From Apostichopus japonicus (lineage: Eukaryota; Echinodermata; Holothuroidea; Aspidochirotida; Stichopodidae): 60,000 bases of DNA. This document shows positions 23,341-34,451 of this stretch, in pieces. The notes beneath the pieces were generated by a model. The model saw only the letters and a program-made list of their open reading frames with translations. It did no database searches and was not told where the DNA came from. Positions within the stretch are counted from its first letter, which is position 1. The number at the start of each line of letters is the position of its first letter. Position numbers and translations under genes: made by a program. The stretch lies in assembly GCF_037975245.1 (NCBI RefSeq), contig NC_092581.1, positions 20,360,303-20,420,302 on the forward strand, written 5' to 3'.

Positions 23341-24113
23341 ATCTTTGCTTATATATTCTCTATAGTTAGAATTGCATCAAACTCTTTTGTAGACATACAG
23401 TATGATGATATTATTGTAGATAGAAAAAAAGGAAACATAAAAACATTTTCAAAATCAATCGAGCTGATGACATAGCATTCATTCTTAGTTTGCACGACGG
23501 ATGCATTTACAAAACATCACCAAAGCTAAACTTAAATAGTCATATCTTCAGCTAGGAAAGCAAATGCTATGGGGATGTGATTGATGATGTCGAAATTTCT
23601 CAACAATTTTGCTTTTAATGCAATAATTTTTTTAACTACTGTACCCAGGGATCCCTTTAAATGGAAATAGGAACCCAAAGTGATCTGTTTTTGCTCAAGG
23701 TCAAACAGAGGGTGACTGAAATGGTTTATCTCTAGGAACTAAATATCTTATCAGTAACTACCATTAATTAATATGTAGATGTGTTCTGTCTTACTGAAAT
23801 AGTAATTGCCCCAACAGGATATTTCTTTAAGTCTTACGTTAGGATTTTTGTCACAAATTGGCAGAAGTCAGTGATTACCTGTATGTAACTTTCTTCTGTT
23901 CAGTGATCTTGATAAATATGTATGATTAATTACAAAGTACAATCTTACTATAAACTTAATCATAAAAAATATAACACAAATGAATTAAACTGATTAATAT
24001 AAATATTGACTAAAAAGATGTTAATCAGACACAGTATGCATACTTGTTATAATGATTGTACATTTAATGGTTGATTATGTTCAAGACTCCTCATTAAATA
24101 TATTCATTTACAG

Positions 24114-24607
24114 GCCACAGGTCTGCTTTTGGATTAGTGGTCTCTGCAATCATTATCATGTTAATTGCCATCTGTTGCTGTAGTATCTGTCCTGCTATGA
24201 TAAAGAAATCAAAGCAGCCAAGATCTTCAGCAACTGCTGCAGGGACTCACCAACTGGTTCCTCATCAGACAAATCAGATGGCTGCGATGCAACCACTCCC
24301 GACATCAGGTCAAACAACCCAAACCGCAGTGGGAGATAATCCACCCGCATACAGGGAAGTGATGTCTAGCCCTATGAAGTATCCACCACCAGGCACTCAG
24401 AGTAACCCAGCATACCCCCCACAGAACTATCCTCAAGGTCCCACTGCAACCCAACCAGCATTTGCTCCCTACCCTACACAACAAGCTCCTGTTTCTTACC
24501 CTGCACAATCAGCTCCATACCCACAGCAATCCAATCTTGTTTCATACCCGCAGTATGCACAGGTGAGCAGTGTAACACCATCAGCACCACCAATGGTGTC
24601 ACAGTGA
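24114..24607 (+). CDS. Terminal exon: transmembrane helix and short Pro-rich tail (third gene)
   Basis: Acceptor ATTCATTTACAG, phase 1, stop TGA at 24605-24607. It codes a short outside stem (HRSAFG), one hydrophobic helix (LVVSAIIIMLIAI), CCCSIC, basic residues (KKSKQPR) and a ~125-residue Pro-rich tail. Motifs are PPAY (24341-24352, a PPxY) and PSAP (24578-24589). The middle, from about SSATAAGTHQ to SNPAYPPQ, is almost base-for-base identical to the exon at 12140, while the distal PYPQQ repeats are far fewer. The final codons differ: the reading frame hits TGA where the right-arm tail reads on as AGTGATCAGCC. It pairs with the SRCR exon at 22338. Confidence 0.88.
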
Positions 24608-24647
24608 TCAGCCTTGAGCAGTAAACATATCAAAGTGAGTCAGCAGT

Positions 24648-24681
24648 CTGAGGTGCCTCTTAGAAGAGAGAGGCACCTCAG
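24648..24681 (+). other. Perfect 13-bp stem-loop in 3' UTR
   Basis: CTGAGGTGCCTCT (24648-24660) pairs with AGAGGCACCTCAG (24669-24681) around an eight-base loop, 41 bases after the stop codon of the third receptor gene. It is GC-rich in an AT-rich UTR. I did not find it in the other two tail exons' UTRs. Confidence 0.7.
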
Positions 24682-24999
24682 ATTATATGGTAGTATGAAT
24701 GCCACCACCAGGCCCTGACCAGGTATCTCAAAATATGTTAAGCTAACTTTAACAAGAAAAGGAAAAGTGTAAAAGTTCATGGCCAGCGTATCTTCCCTCC
24801 ATTAATGCTGACACAAACTTTGGGAAATATTAAGGTGGTCAGGCATAGGGCACTTGACAAACTATTAAAATGTTGATGCTGGGGATTGTATTTTATCTTT
24901 GCAACCATATTTTTGCTGCATTCTGATTAAATCTCTGTTCATATGGGCTCTTACTAATATGCAATTTACTATGCACCTTCTTGCCAGTGGGAACGTTGC

Positions 25000-25005
25000 A
25001 ATAAA
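25000..25005 (+). promoter_or_regulatory. Candidate poly(A) signal AATAAA of third gene
   Basis: AATAAA (in GTTGCAATAAAAATTG) 393 bases after the stop codon, the first good signal downstream of the coding end. Confidence 0.35.
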
Positions 25006-25094
25006 AATTGTTTTAGTGCACTTTTTATTTTGGGACTATTAATAAATTGCTTTATAATATATTACCTCAAACTTGCCTGCCAAGAGATGAGGAG

Positions 25095-25970
25095 AAGAAG
25101 GGGGGGGGGGGGGGGGACTTCACCCGGCCAGGGGTCATTTAATAGGTGCAGGGTAGATATTGAATAAAGAAGAATGTGTTCTCTTTTTCATGATATATAC
25201 TGGACGGAAATGGAAGATTTAAAAAACAACTGGTCTGGTGATATAATTGTCCTGGGGCCCGTCCTGGCTCCGTAGATACTTGCTTACCATATGTCATTCC
25301 TTCTTAGTATTTAGAAGCTATTACACATATTGGTGTGCAATAATTATGTTGATATTTCCTTTCTGTTTTCATAACAATTTCAAAGGTTGATAAAGCTTTT
25401 TAAGCCCCCCCCCCCCCGAAATAAAAAAAAAATGAAATATTATTACACATTCTTATTTGAATTAACAGTAAATTCGTTGTACATACTTTTTTTAAGCCCC
25501 CCCCCCCCCTCTAAATCAAAAAAAAAAAAAATTGAAATATTATTTCACATTTTTATTTAAATTAACAGTAAAGTCATTGTAGATACTTGCTACCATTCGG
25601 CAATCCTTGGTAGTATTTAAAGGCTATTATAAATATTAGTGTGCAAAAGTTATGTAGGTTTTTCCTTCTGATTTTAAAACAATTTCAGAGGTTGCTAGCT
25701 CATTAAGGCCCCCCCTAATAAAAAAGATTAAATATTATTATATATTTTTATCAAAATTAACAGAACAGTCATTGTAGATACTTGCTACCATTTAGCAACC
25801 CTTGGTAGTATTAAGAGGCTATTATAAATATTGGTGTGCTATAATTTTGTAGATTTTTTTTCGTTTGGTTTTCATATCAAAGGTTGCTATAGCTTATTAA
25901 GCCCCACCTCACCCCCCCCCCCCCCAAAGAAAAAATGAAAAGTTATTATATATTTTTATTGTGCTTTTTG
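25095..25970 (+). repeat. Imperfect ~198-base tandem repeat with poly-C and poly-G runs
   Basis: The block TAGATACTTGCTACCATT..GGTAGTATT..GGCTATTA recurs at 25273 (diverged), 25578 and 25776 (198 apart), each with a C run followed by an A-rich tract and TTTTTAT..AATTAACAG. A G run of ~16 precedes it at about 25100. No coding frame. Confidence 0.75.
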
Positions 25971-27877
25971 AGAGATTTTTTATTTTTTATCATTTTTAAG
26001 TACTGTAGAGGCTAATATTATTGAACAAATATCATAAATTAACAACTTATTTTGTCTTCTTGTAATGGTTTTTCTTTCTGTAAAGGCAACCAATTTGGCA
26101 ACAAATATTTACAACAATTTGCCAGTTTTCACTACAATAATTAACTAGGCTACTGGTGAGCAAAATAATCTACTGGATAGGCAATGGACCAGTTAATTTA
26201 ATGGGTGGGCTAAAAATAATATACCAGCTGGGCAAAATAATATAGTGGGTGGGTAATCATGCTTGCCCACATACACCGATAGTGTGTTATCTAAATTCCT
26301 GTGTAAGTAGCCTACTAAAAATATTATTATGAGTTACTGGGTGGGTAATTGTGCTTGCCCACAAACATTGCTTGAAAGACTACCAAGATTACAGGTTGGC
26401 AATGCACATAGCATCAAAGTGCTCCATAGTTACCCCTCCATTTCCCAGCATTTCCCTGGGTGTATAAATATACACATCTTCGTTTTCATTTGAAAATTAT
26501 AAGTGAGTGGTATTGCTATTTTATGCCAATTATTTTCAAGGTTCCCCTTTTTTTTCTGCCATTTTTTGATATACTTTATGAGGAAAAGATTTTAATACAT
26601 GATAAGAACTTGTCATTAATGGAAAGCATTTCTTAAAATTATTTGAGTTTAAGGTCAAAAACATTCCATCTGTACAGATGTCATGAGTTGTTTATTAGAT
26701 TATACAAAATGTGCTGCAATAACCAATTTCCATTGTATTTTTATATGATTGGCCCTATAAAAAATTATTTATCTAATATTTTTAATTGTACAGATTAGGA
26801 GCTTAGAATTCAGCAAACAGGCTGCCAAGCATGTGGGGGCTGAATGTGTAGTTTAAATTGTGAGTAAATATCAACCACAACTTGCTACTAGAAATGTCAC
26901 TCTTGTATAGAGATGCATCACTCAAATTTCATTTTACCCTTTTGGCTTTTGAAGTATATTGTTGCAAGAAACTTGCTGTTATAGATATATATCGATATAA
27001 ATAAATGGAACCTCAAATATAGCTTCCTGTGACTGTCGTGTTCTTTCTCTGCTCTGTTCAATGTATGACATTTTAATCACCTCAGTTTACTATAGCATGC
27101 AAAACATTTCCTATCTGTTTACCATCTGTTCTAATGCTGCTACACGCTGTTGTGCCTTCAATGATGGGTCCCTATACGTGACTGGAAAGCCATATTCTGG
27201 AGAAGGAAACACTTGTTGTCACTGAAACTATATAAACCCGAGTTCAGAGCGCTGGTGTGTTGCTGCGTTATAATCTGCTGTGAGCGATTAGCTCCTTCAA
27301 GGTTTACGACACAGGAAACTCGACTTGATGAAGTTTTTTTGTAAATGTTTCCTGTAATTGGGTCATTTAATGTGCAAGGGTCAAAGGTCATGATTGTTCT
27401 AAACTCAAATATGCTAGAAAGTTTAATTATGGTCACTGATGTTGAAACTTGTTGTTTTTTACAGTTTTTCTGCTGAAAAAAAACCCCCAACTTCTGCCAA
27501 ATGTCATTTAATACCCAATATCATTGCTACAGAAGTTAATTGGTTAAAGATTATTAAACACTTCAACAGAACATAAAAGCAACACTTCCTTTGACCGACT
27601 TGGTCAAAATTGATTTTGTAAGAATAAATAGTGCATCCCGATGAAAATCATGGCTGTCATGCATTTTTGACGAAATTAACTAGCCAATTCGACAAATGCA
27701 TTTCTGTTGTTATTATATAAAAACAATACGCATTTAAGAAAAGAAAATTATGTAAAACTCTGAGCTATTGAAAATAAAAACAAAACAATCATCCCGAAAG
27801 TAAGTTATCATAATTTTGGGCGCGAATACACAATGTTTGCTCAGGTGCAATAAATTATCCTGATCACAAGTCTAATT

Positions 27878-28064
27878 ACACACTGCAAAGAATAGTTTGA
27901 CTGGAAACGCCTCATGATTGGTCCATATCCTGAGACGAATGAGAGCGTTGCGATAGTATTCCGTAGCTCCACTAAAGCCGAGCTGTCGACAGATCACATG
28001 ACCTTCATAGATACGGTTAAATCTATCATCACAGATCGTTTCTCCATTCATTATAGTTAAATAT
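27878..28064 (-). pseudogene. Decayed SRCR exon fragment
   Basis: On the minus strand the frame contains ETICDDRF, then GHVICRQLGFSGATEY, clearly the middle of an SRCR domain of type B. The tryptophan-glycine before TIC is gone. After the loop the matching sequence (SGYGPIMRRF) continues in another frame, so there is a frameshift near 27950. The first and last thirds of the domain and both splice sites are missing. It is an isolated relic in the spacer, opposite in direction to the third gene. Confidence 0.8.
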
Positions 28065-28718
28065 CGGGAAAAATGGTCCAAACGTGCTTTAATAAATAGT
28101 TTTCATGTCTGGTGACGACAAAAAAGTCTGTTTTAGTAATGGTAAAGGACCGACCTTGTAGAGAGCATATACAGCCATTTATTACTAATTCTTGTTATTA
28201 CTGTGGTAAATTCCATTAACAAAACATGCTAAAACATAATCAACCTTATAATGTAGAGAACATGTAGGCATTCAGTTTTGCAGATCAGTAAAGCTGGTTT
28301 GGCAGTTATATGTTACGTCAATGGTGAATATGAACGGCTAACGTATTTTTCAATCAGTATATAGATATAGCATATATGTACAGATAAATGGTAGATTTTA
28401 GGTCTGGATAATCTAAGTAGGATTTCGATAAAACAGGTGCAAATAATTAGATGTTTTACCGGAAGCTTAATGTCTGGATTTTTAAGTTGACATAATGGAC
28501 AGTTATTCACACTGGGTGATATTAAAGCACAGATATACAATACAAACTATAGACTGCGGACACCAATGACACTGTTTCAAAGCCTAAGTTTTTCTAATGG
28601 TCGAAACATTATTAATTGTAACTTTAATGGACTGCAATACTGAGAATATGGCCTTTTTTCGTGAAAGAATGGTAAATTTGTCTAGCTGGCAAATTTGTTG
28701 CAGATTCTACATGTACTC

Positions 28719-29165
28719 TTACAGGCCACTGTTACTCTGTTTTCAGGACCTAATGTTTTACATTGGAGACTAAGAAACGGTTGCATGTTGGACCATGTAA
28801 ATATCACTTGCAGACCACTGTTTCTCTGTTTTCAGGACCTAATGTTTACATTGGAGACTAAGAACGGTTGCATGTTGGACCATGCAAATATCCCTTGCAG
28901 GCCACTGTTTCTCTATTGTCAGCACCTAATGTTTACATTGAAGACTTTAAAATGTTGCATGCATGGACCATGTAACTATCACTTGCAAGCCACTGCTACT
29001 CAGTTTTCAGGACAATGTTTACATTGGAGACTAAGAAAGGTTGAATGCACAGACCATTTAATATCACTTACAAGCCACTGTTACTCTGTTTTAAGGACAA
29101 TGTTTACATGGAGACTAAGAACGGTTGCATGCACAGACCATTTAAATATCACTTGCTTCTGCATG
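28719..29165 (+). repeat. ~87-base tandem repeat, about five units
   Basis: Units of the type CACTGTTACTCTGTTTTCAG, then AATGTTTACATTGGAGACTA, AACGGTTGCATG and GACCATGTAAATATCACTTG, with small indels. The 176-codon frame at 28695-29225 is made of this repeat, is not conserved in composition between units, and is not a gene. Confidence 0.85.
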
Positions 29166-29374
29166 TGTCACTCACCAGTAGGAAGTGTACACCTCACTGT
29201 GTTTGAATGTGGTATGCAGGAGTAGCAGTTAGCTTAGGACAAGCTCTCAAGACGCTTTATCCTCAGTGAACTGAATGAAGGCCTGAATCCGTCTAGATAT
29301 GTGTATTCAGTTCGCCAGGGGGAATCAGAAAACTGAGATTACCGCCTGCAAATTAACAACCGAAACAGCATAGG

Positions 29375-29379
<5 letters not shown>

Positions 29380-29438
<59 letters not shown>

Positions 29439-29440
29439 AA
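29380..29440. repeat. (TA)n microsatellite
   Basis: About 55 bases of TA repeats with one TTT interruption; a second short TA run is at 29639-29660. Confidence 0.95.
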
Positions 29441-30869
29441 GTCATGGTTTATTTGGTTTTAATTCCATCATTGCAACTTACACTTATCTAGCGTCATACT
29501 TCCATTGTGTCACATTTTGTACTTTTCATTCGACTGCCAAGTATTGCTGACCGAAAATTCCAATATATTTTCTAAAACTTACTCCTTATTTGTAAATTAT
29601 GAGTCATATCTTATTTCTCTGGTTTTCTCTAATAATAATAATATATATATATATATATATACGAAGTGGAATTATAATTTCATCATAAAAAGTTGTATAA
29701 ATGTATCCCTATACTTATATATAATCTCCGCATATTAGTCCAGCAGTAATGTAGTTTTAGAGTAGTCTGGCAAATCGTTTTCAATTAACGAAGTCGCCTG
29801 TTTACACTTCGTTTATGTGTTGTAAAATACAATATTCATTGGGAATACCTATTCCAAATTTTACTTTTTTTTTTGTTTTTACTAATTTTATTAATGTCTG
29901 GAGAGTGAACACTCCCTCTTCATGTTGATATCGTGTAAGTGATATCTGGGATTGTATCGGTTTCATCGATTCTAATTATTGCAATTTATACTAGGATTGC
30001 TGGTAGGAATATGATAACCAATGATGATGAATTTATGAAGCGATTTCGAGGTTCATTGGCATTGATCTACTGCCCTCTTAATATCAAAATGCAAAATATG
30101 TTAAGAGCATCCTGTCATTCAAAGCGGTCCCACACCCAGTAATATTTGTCACCTTAATTGTTGACTTATTCCATGACATATTAAAAACAGTTTCCTTTCA
30201 ATCGTAGCGAGAAGAACTCAAATCTATTTTTTTTAATGGAATTAGCACTCATAGGTCAGTTTGTTTCTATCTTCGTTTCTAGGTCTTGTTCTTCTTTACC
30301 TTGATTTACATTTCTAGACGATCCTTAGATACAATTCGTTTAAGTTAATCCGAAGCTCTCCCATAAATGTGTGCGCATTGAACGTCTTGTTCTATGCCAT
30401 ATATATTATATAATAGTTTCTTCACAAGCGTAGTTTAAACTTGCCAACGGTGAACACCATAATATTGGTAGGTAATATTAGTCTCGCAAAATATTCGAAT
30501 CGAGCAATTCGCCGGTCGTGTTAGCACAGTACTAACTGGCTACCTTGTCAATTATTGATGATGAAATAGGCCTAAGGAACTGTAAATGCTCTCACGACGG
30601 TACAGACATAGGCTTATGTTTCTTTATACAAATGTTCTATGCTTAAAGATTGTTTAATATAAAAGTATGTATGTCGTTCATTGTTTTAAATCATTTCCGT
30701 AGTCTTTGTTCGTGAAATTCAATATTTTGTATTCATTGTTTTTATAGTTTGAATAGGTTTAAAGAATCTGACGGAAATTCTTGGGAATATTTTTATTTAG
30801 TTTATAGAAAATAACATACATGTCATGGCGTTGTGTTTTCTAACCAGATGGTCGTCTGCTCTTGAGATT

Positions 30870-30950
30870 CACATTCTGATTGGCTAGCTGTCGTTATTGT
30901 ATGCTAATCTTCGCATCAGTATATTAGTTCGTCGGCTAGTCTGTGTCATA
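30870..30950 (+). promoter_or_regulatory. Candidate promoter of the secreted cysteine-rich gene
   Basis: An inverted CCAAT box (CTGATTGGCT, 30876-30885), an octamer-like ATGCTAAT (30901) and a TATA-like TATATTAG (about 30920) lie in order, about 60-130 bases before a splice donor ATAAG/GTAAGT at 31012/31013. The spacing fits a TATA promoter with NF-Y box and a short first exon. Only motif evidence. Confidence 0.35.
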
Positions 30951-31012
30951 CAGAAACAACACTTGAGTCAAATCGGTCAAGATATATCGTCTCTTCTCCA
31001 TATTGATATAAG
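30951..31012 (+). other. Candidate non-coding first exon
   Basis: The sequence between the putative start site and a strong donor (ATATAAG/GTAAGT) has no ATG. The next strong acceptor upstream of a coding start is at 34441-34442 (TTTCTTGTTTCTCTGATCACAG, last bases), nine bases before the ATG at 34452. That gives a 3.4 kb intron that contains a LINE remnant and a SINE. Confidence 0.35.
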
Positions 31013-32034
31013 GTAAGTAATTTTTGAAGTAATTTAATCCTTTGAAATAATAACGCATACGTCAAATGTGCATAAGTCAATCTCCCAAGAAAATGTAAAC
31101 TTAAAGACAAATTAAAGTAGAAAACAAATCAATTTCTTACTATAGATTGTGGAATTTGGGATTTAGTTCGTGTAATATACATCGTCTACGTACAGTGGAG
31201 AGCTGATCATAAGGGGAAGGGGCAGGGACCATGTTGTGGCTTAGGAGCACACCTGAAGATATGTGCAATCGATTATTGGTCCTTTTCCACATCGCAAATA
31301 TACTGGAAATTACTAACATGTTGAAGTAGATTATGTTTAATGAAGGAGCGTGCTGCTCCCATATATTGCGTTTTCGTCTAATGATCTTAAACATTTTATT
31401 TAAGGGGAGGGCATTGTGACAGTATACTGTACTATTTTGTCGCAATTGATTGTAGGATTCCCACGCCCAAACCCATCCATCTGAAGTTAAATCATAAATA
31501 CAGCTTTTCGAGGTAGTCCATTTTGCTGATTTAAGATATTTACAGAAATGGTGGGATTACCCCCGCCCCTTCCAACCCTGCAATACCAATGGTCCGATTC
31601 ATATAGTACAGAAGTAGTGTGATGAGACTATTTTTGGTTTCAATAAGGTCACAAATGGCGTTCAAAGCCCTTGAAAAAAACCCGTCTATCAGTATCAGTC
31701 AGAGTCAGGAACCCTGCAAAACTGGGGTATGTCCTTCAGTTTTGTCCGCGACTGGTTTGTTACTTTTGCAGCTCTTGAAGTTGTTCTAGCCATGAGACTT
31801 TTCTTCTAGATCTGTATGTCTATATTGTCTGTAAAATTTAAAATATTTGGCGCTCGATGCAAGTGCTTTCGGCACGTGACCACCGGGTAAGTAATTAAAG
31901 TGGTCAATCCCCCCCCCCTCCCTCCCCATCTAGGAACATGGTAAATTTGAATGTAACCTACTTGGATTAACTCTTAAATGTTCAGTATAATATACTCCAT
32001 GTATGTGGATCACATTAGTTGGTCAGTGATGTCA

Positions 32035-32455
32035 TTGCACTGACCCGACTATGACCCGAAGCGACTCTCACCGACTACTCGTCGGGAGTGAGCTGGAGAG
32101 AATTGTGGCCTAGTCGCGTCGGCGTCGGTTAGCCGTACACTAGTCCGACGCGACCCAACAGTTTAATCTCCCACTCATCAGTCCACATGATGGCCGCCAT
32201 TTTGACCTTCTGCAACGGTCACCTGATTTCACGACGTCGCGTCGTGGACAGTCGCAATCTGCCACCACCAGATTCAACTGCGACGCGACGGCCCTACGCC
32301 ACGACAAGTATACTCATGTTTGATATGCCCAATGAGAAAGCGTCGTGAAATCAGGAGCAAAATGTCGCGCAAATTGCACCGACACTATTGCGACCGGACG
32401 GATTTTTTGTCTCAATCGCGTCGGTTTGGTACAATTTTTTGCCGGCCCTAACACA
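32035..32455. repeat. CpG-rich block with repeated GACGCGAC-type motifs
   Basis: An abrupt change to high CpG content with many copies of GTCGCGTCG, CGACGCGAC, GCGTCGTG and their complements in both directions, in otherwise AT-rich DNA. TGAAATCAGG/CCTGATTTCACGACG occur as an inverted pair. It looks like a non-autonomous DNA transposon with subterminal repeats, but I could not fix its ends. Confidence 0.45.
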
Positions 32456-32999
32456 GCTATACTTAATGTTATCTTCTTTTATTAATAATTGAAACCCCAT
32501 ATACTTAGAACGTTTGTTTTAGTTGAACGAATATTAACTGCAGTTTTTTTGTAGAAAAACAATTTCCTCAGTGGATAAATTAATGCAATATTATATAGGT
32601 AACAGCATTCGCTATGTTAATGCCAGATGCATTTGACAAAACTTAAAATCAAATTGGAAACAATTCCTACCTTCGCTGTGGGGTGCTATGAGGATGTGAT
32701 TGTGATATAAATGATACCGGATAGGTTTTGACCACAAATAAATTCCTTTATAGCGTTACTTTAATGTGTTGTGAGCCTATACTTAGCAACGCGCGCAAGA
32801 TTTTGAAGATGACTAACTGTGGGGGACGATTGTTGACCTATAACATAGGCCATAAGTGCAAGTCTAACCATTGTCTTTGTAATTTAAGTTTCGTGCACGT
32901 ACCTTATACATATCAATTTGTCGGAAGAAAGGGATAACCAATAAAATCCATGCTGTGGCACAGTTACGGCTGCTGATGATTCTTAATCTTTACGATCTC

Positions 33000-33990
33000 T
33001 GTGTCACGAGGCACACAAGGCCGAGACGTCTTCCCCCACTTCTTCCTGTTCGCTGCTGCTGTCCTGGCTTCGTTCCAACTACTCCAGCCTGCTCTCCTCC
33101 TCTCTTTCTCTACTGACCTCCGCCATTTTGTTCTAGGCCTTCCTCTTTCTCTTGAACTTTATGGAGTCCATCCCAGGTCTATGTAATTGCTGCCCTGTCT
33201 TCTCGCAGCACATGTCCTAGCCAGTTCCATCTTCTCCTCCTGATTTCATTACTTATCCTGTTCAATTTGGTCCCTCTCTCCATCTCTTCATAACTGATGG
33301 TCTGTGGGTATCTCATTTTAAGTATTTTTTTCAGGCATTTATACTGGAAGGTATCTTGTTTCCTTCCTTCTAATTGAGTTATCTTCTATGCCCCATATCT
33401 ATATAGCAGCACTGATGAAGGGTTTTGTATAGGGTGATTTTAGTTTGTCTCCCGATGTTTCCTTGGTGCAAAATTCTAGTCAGGCTCCAGAAAGCTGCCG
33501 TAGCTTTCCCCAGCCTGTATTGAATATCTTCTGTTGCACCTCCAAATGTATTAACATTTGCCCCAACGTAGGTCAATTCAGCAACATCCTCAATCTCCAC
33601 ATCGTTGACCGCTAACTTCTGCTCATTCTGTGTATTTAATCTCATCATCTTGTGTTTACCAACATTTACTTTCAACCCAACCCTTGCTGCCTTATTCATT
33701 TACTCCATTAGTCTTCCTTTGAACATGATCAAATTTAGAAGATAACAATGCTATATCATCAGCAAAATATAATTCTTCTTAAAACATTGTTAAAATTCCA
33801 CCTAATTCCACTTCTTTCTGCCCCAGTTACATTTCTCATTATCCAGTCGATGACCAATAGGAATTAAAACCCTGACATTACAGATTCTTGTCGGACACCA
33901 GATGTGATGTGGATCCAGTCAGTTAGTTCGCCTTCATCTAAAACTGCACAGCTAAATGTATTGTACATTTCCCTTAAAATCTGCTGATGA
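33000..33990 (-). mobile_element. Non-LTR retrotransposon (LINE) reverse-transcriptase remnant
   Basis: On the minus strand the order is: text like GELTDWIHITSGVRQ (around 33920), the catalytic motif FADDIALLSS (bases 33755-33766 encode FADD), then GLKVNVGKHKMM, VAELTYVGANV, DIQYRLGKATAAF and TKITLYKTL (33379-33699), then RRRRWNWLGHVLRED (about 33190-33240). This is the typical C-terminal half of a LINE reverse transcriptase with its thumb and post-RT region. There are frameshifts and stops between pieces, so the copy is dead and 5'-truncated. Confidence 0.85.
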
Positions 33991-34019
33991 TTACATCCAT
34001 AAATTCACTTTTCAATTTA

Positions 34020-34405
34020 ATAATTTTAATTTTTAGGTTTACAGTCTTGTTCAGGGCCAAGGCCTTCTCACACGACTTTACAACTTAACCCTGGTCATTG
34101 GTAACGTGTCACACGTACACACCAAAGTGTGCACAATTCAATCAATCTCTCCTGGGGCACCACAGTGCACAGCAACCACGTGTCCCCAGGGGGACTTCCC
34201 ATAGGGTGCAGCCACAGACCGGCGCAAACAGCTATATTTACAAGTTACCTCGCAAGTCCCCATTAATACAACTAGGTGAAGAGAGGCAATGGAGATAAAG
34301 CGCCTTGCCCAAGGACACAACGTAATGATCTGGCCAGGGCTCGAACCGGTAATCCTCAGATCACAAGTCCACTGCCTTAACCACTTGACCACAACGAACT
34401 CTTTT
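34020..34405 (-). mobile_element. tRNA-derived SINE
   Basis: On the minus strand a tRNA-like head has box A TGGTCAAGTGG (34381-34391) and box B GGTTCGAGCCC (34337-34347), followed by a body with TGTCCTTGGGCAAGGCGC, a shared sequence of marine-animal SINEs as I remember it. The tail ends in an A/T-rich run near 34020-34040. It sits against the LINE remnant and ends only ~40 bases before the acceptor of the coding exon of the next gene. Confidence 0.75.
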
Positions 34406-34451
34406 AATTTAATGTACCGTTTTCTTGTTTCTCTGATCACAGGACACAACT

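Larger units (their letters stand above)
25971..30869. other. Gene-poor spacer segment
   Basis: AT-rich non-coding sequence. The only recognisable content is the SRCR relic (minus) near 28.0 kb, the ~87-base repeat at 28.7-29.2 kb, two TA microsatellites and one AGGTCAAAGGTCA-like repeat (27375-27395). The open frames here are short and without domain resemblance. Confidence 0.5.

Noticed and set aside
28695-29225. 176-codon frame rich in Cys and His
   Set aside because: It is made of a ~87-base tandem repeat with indels; no signal peptide, domain or splice context.
33001-33186. Plus-strand 61-codon frame with hydrophobic stretch
   Set aside because: It is antisense to the post-RT part of the LINE remnant.
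34330-34400. tRNA gene on the minus strand
   Set aside because: Boxes A and B are present, but the sequence runs on into a SINE body and tail and no proper acceptor stem is visible.
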